From contig JAGVFS010000039.1 in the NCBI GenBank assembly GCA_020057535.1, forward strand, positions 1-8,592: a stretch of 8,592 nt of DNA, read 5' to 3'. How positions within the stretch are numbered: position 1 is the stretch's first letter; each line of letters begins with the position of its first letter. Under the pieces are notes generated by a model. That model did no database searches, had not been told where the DNA came from, and was given only the letters and a program-made list of their open reading frames with translations. The translations under genes and the position numbers were made by a program. This DNA comes from Patescibacteria group bacterium (GTDB taxonomy: Bacteria; Patescibacteriota; Patescibacteriia; UBA2591; PGYQ01). This document shows, piece after piece, positions 7,089 through 8,592 of the stretch.

Positions 7089-7113
7089 CAAAAAATCGAT
7101 TCTATTTGTTAAA
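7085..7113 (+). promoter_or_regulatory. Weak promoter candidate overlapping the end of dnaE
   Basis: A perfect TTGACA (7085-7090) overlaps the dnaE TGA stop. The best -10-like sequence, TTAAAT at 7109-7114, is 18 bp downstream and matches 4 of 6 positions. It could serve genes downstream of dnaE, but the same bases also fit a TTG start codon for the decayed frame. Both readings are tentative. Confidence 0.2.
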
Positions 7114-7125
7114 TAAATATTTAAC
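7108..7125. repeat. 18-nt inverted repeat just after dnaE
   Basis: GTTAAATAAATATTTAAC has perfect 8-bp arms around AA. It starts 20 bp after the dnaE stop codon, within the decayed frame. No T run follows it directly, so it is not an obvious terminator. AT composition makes chance formation plausible. Confidence 0.3.
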
Positions 7126-7417
7126 ATGGAAAGCTGAACAAAAAATTTATTTAACCTCAGAACAAGAAATTTTATCAGAAAACCACATTTTTATTTGTAT
7201 TAATTCATCTTCTATTCTTAATCAAGATTTAATTAAAAAAATAAAAATATTTTAATCAATCATCTTAAAAAAACAACAAGTTTATTTTTTTTATAAAAAC
7301 AATGATATTAATCAAAATTAAAAAATTGCCACAAATTTATTTATTGATTATAATAAAGAAGTTAAAAAAAATTGGAAAATTATTTAAAATTAATATTAAT
7401 TTTTTCAAGACAACAAT

Positions 7418-7431
7418 CTCCTTTTAAGGAG
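7418..7431. promoter_or_regulatory. Shine-Dalgarno-like AAGGAG within a palindrome
   Basis: CTCCTTTTAAGGAG is a 14-nt palindrome; five pairs can form around a TTTA loop. AAGGAG (7426-7431) is the only strong Shine-Dalgarno sequence I saw ahead of an ATG in the window. It lies 11 nt before the ATG at 7443, which overlaps a TAA (TAATG) and opens only an 18-codon frame ending at 7499. Its Lys-Glu reading also fits the end of the decayed gene, so it may be ordinary coding sequence. Confidence 0.25.
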
Positions 7432-7491
7432 CGTCATTTATAATGTTTTTTTTATTAAAATTAATAAAGTCAAAGCAAGTGGGTTATTTTT

Positions 7492-7517
7492 CATTTTGAT
7501 TTTTGATTTTTCATTTT
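7492..7517 (+). repeat. Degenerate heptad array abutting the baseplate-J-like gene
   Basis: The units are CATTTTG (7492-7498), ATTTTTG (7499-7505) and ATTTTTC (7506-7512), then ATTTT running into the ATG at 7518. The last nine bases, CATTTTATG, are identical to those ending at the 3172 start codon. Confidence 0.6.
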
Positions 7518-8592
7518 ATGGATAATCTTTTAGTAAAAATATCCATCACATTTATCGTTTTTACAACGTTTTTAGCTTTAATCGTTGTTTATTTTTCTTT
7601 TAGTAAAGCGGTAATTACTATTACTCCTAATTTTAAAAAAATTGAAACAAATTTTACTATTTTAGCGAAAGAGACTTTTGGATCACAAAATCCAAATGTA
7701 ATTTCAGCTAATTTTTCTGAAACTTTTGAAGAAAAACAAGATACTTTTTTTTCTCAAGGAACTAATTTGGAAAAAAAAACGCAAGCAACTGGAAAAGTAA
7801 CAATTTTTAATCTTACTTCCACAAATCGCAATTTTGTTGCTACAACTCGTCTACTTTCTTCGAATAATATTTTATATCGTCTTAAAAAAAATACGTTTAT
7901 TCCAGCTAATGGAAAAACCGAGGTTGAAGTCTACGCTGATCAAATTGGAAAAGAAAATGAAATTTCTAAAGGGGTTTATTTTATTATTCCCGGTCTTCAA
8001 AAACAAATGCAAGATAAAATTTATGCTCAAAGTTTTGAATCAATAACAGGAGGCATTAAAAAACAGAAAATTATTACAGAAAAAGATATTGAAATTGCTA
8101 CAAATAAATTAAAAGAAAAAATTTTGGAAAAAGTTCAAAAAGAAATTGATGAATCGTTTAAATATGAAAAAAATAATTCAACTCCCTCTCTTTTTATTTC
8201 TGAAATTGTAGAAATAAAAAAAGATACAGAAATAGAAAAAGAAAAAGATGAATTCAATTTAGGAATTAAGTTAAAAATTATTGCCATTTCCTTTGATAAA
8301 GAAAAATTATTAGCAATCGCTAAGTCTAAACTTTTAGAAAAAATTTCTTCTTTTCAAGAATTGATCAATCCTTTGCAAAATTTTACTTTTTCAATTGAAA
8401 AATATAATTCTAAAACCAAAGAAGCGACAATTAAAGTTCATTTAGAGGGGGAATTGACTTTAAATCCAAAGGCGGAAATTTTAAATAAAAATAAATTAGT
8501 TGGTTTAAAAAAGAGAGAACTTGAAGAATATTTTAATCAATTTAAAGAAATTCAAAAAACGGAAATAAAATTTTCTCCTTTTTGGACAAAAA
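7518..8592 (+). CDS. Membrane-anchored baseplate-J/gp47-like protein of Patescibacteria (3' end outside window)
   Basis: The frame is open from the ATG at 7518 to the window edge, 358 residues, with the C-terminus missing. Residues about 4-28 are a hydrophobic membrane anchor, followed by a beta-rich stretch beginning KAVITITP. Residues about 90-179 form the most recognisable block: ATGKVTIFN, VATTRLL, LYRLKKNTFIPANG, TEVEVYADQIG, FIIPGLQKQM and ITGG. From memory, this block is typical of Patescibacteria proteins labelled hypothetical or 'baseplate J/gp47 family'. The remainder, about 180-358, is Lys/Glu-rich with alternating helices and strands and reaches FSPFWTK at the edge. The likely topology is a short cytoplasmic N-terminus with a large extracytoplasmic domain. 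A role in the envelope or a contractile/attachment structure is only suggested by the family label. No Shine-Dalgarno; a heptad array precedes the start. Confidence 0.7.
   Translation, partial: MDNLLVKISITFIVFTTFLALIVVYFSFSKAVITITPNFKKIETNFTILAKETFGSQNPNVISANFSETFEEKQDTFFSQGTNLEKKTQATGKVTIFNLTSTNRNFVATTRLLSSNNILYRLKKNTFIPANGKTEVEVYADQIGKENEISKGVYFIIPGLQKQMQDKIYAQSFESITGGIKKQKIITEKDIEIATNKLKEKILEKVQKEIDESFKYEKNNSTPSLFISEIVEIKKDTEIEKEKDEFNLGIKLKIIAISFDKEKLLAIAKSKLLEKISSFQELINPLQNFTFSIEKYNSKTKEATIKVHLEGELTLNPKAEILNKNKLVGLKKRELEEYFNQFKEIQKTEIKFSPFWTK

Larger units (their letters stand above)
7085..7443 (+). pseudogene. Decayed small gene downstream of dnaE, unknown family
   Basis: A protein-like frame opens at the TTG at 7085, overlapping the dnaE stop by 3 bp, and runs 56 codons to a TAA at 7253, including the segment KYLTWKAEQKIYLTSEQE. 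The same frame continues in protein-like codons through KKQQVYFFYKNND to a second TAA at 7319. It then reads KIATNLFIDYNKEVKK up to the A8 run at 7364-7371. One extra A there would join it to the next frame, which reads LENYLKLILIFS and RQQSPFKERHL to a TAA at 7441-7443. Near 7250-7273 another frame (LINHLKK) could also bypass the first stop through T and A run changes. Together this suggests an ancestral protein of about 115-120 residues disrupted by homopolymer indels and/or nonsense changes. I recognise no family. The intact homopolymers of the neighbouring genes argue against general sequencing error. A genuine 56-residue protein followed by noncoding DNA remains possible. Confidence 0.45.

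Noticed and set aside
7083..7112. Reassigned UGA codon (as in Gracilibacteria/SR1), with dnaE reading through the TGA at 7086
   Set aside because: Readthrough would add only eight codons before a TAA, and no in-frame TGA occurs inside any gene in the window, so the standard code is sufficient.
7834..8046. Open frame of 70 codons on the plus strand
   Set aside because: It is an alternative frame within the baseplate-J-like gene, whose own frame is uninterrupted and carries the family block.

Overview
This window is very AT-rich (by eye roughly three quarters A+T). It looks like a piece of a Patescibacteria / Candidate Phyla Radiation genome, probably Parcubacteria-like. The evidence is codon use dominated by A/T third positions, long A and T runs inside intact genes, start codons without Shine-Dalgarno sequences, and a gene set I associate with that group: a membrane-anchored VirD4/TraG-like ATPase, a small one-helix membrane protein, and a membrane protein of the type often labelled 'baseplate J/gp47-like'. 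The exact lineage is inference. The standard genetic code fits every gene seen.

Layout. On the minus strand, 1..2099 is the N-terminal 699 residues of a type IV secretion/conjugation-type DNA-binding ATPase that runs off the left edge. Next on the minus strand (2362..2895) is a small, charged, unrecognised protein, separated from the ATPase by 262 bp holding a good terminator. A divergent intergenic region (2896..3171) leads to plus-strand genes: a 113-residue single-pass membrane protein (3172..3513), a terminator, and dnaE (3843..7088), encoding the DNA polymerase III alpha subunit. Downstream, 7085..7443 looks like a decayed small gene. From 7518 to the right edge is the first 358 residues of the membrane-anchored baseplate-J-like protein.

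The genes do not form one pathway. dnaE is a core replication gene. The ATPase belongs to a DNA or protein transfer or pilus-type apparatus at the membrane, and the small charged protein next to it may be connected with it, but only by position. The other two are envelope proteins of unknown role.

The most unusual feature lies between the genes. Several intergenic stretches are built from degenerate tandem units of about 7 nt (T-rich, such as CATTTTG or ATTTTTA in the sense direction). At three starts (2895 minus, 3172 plus, 7518 plus) they run right up to the ATG, and at a fourth (dnaE, 3843) they end a few tens of bases before it. A separate run of about ten heptads with a different consensus follows the stop codon at 3513. 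These strings inflate naive gene calls: the longest frames at 3115 and 3780 begin within or just upstream of such sequence, so I placed those starts at 3172 and 3843. I see no CRISPR array, tRNA, rRNA or insertion sequence.
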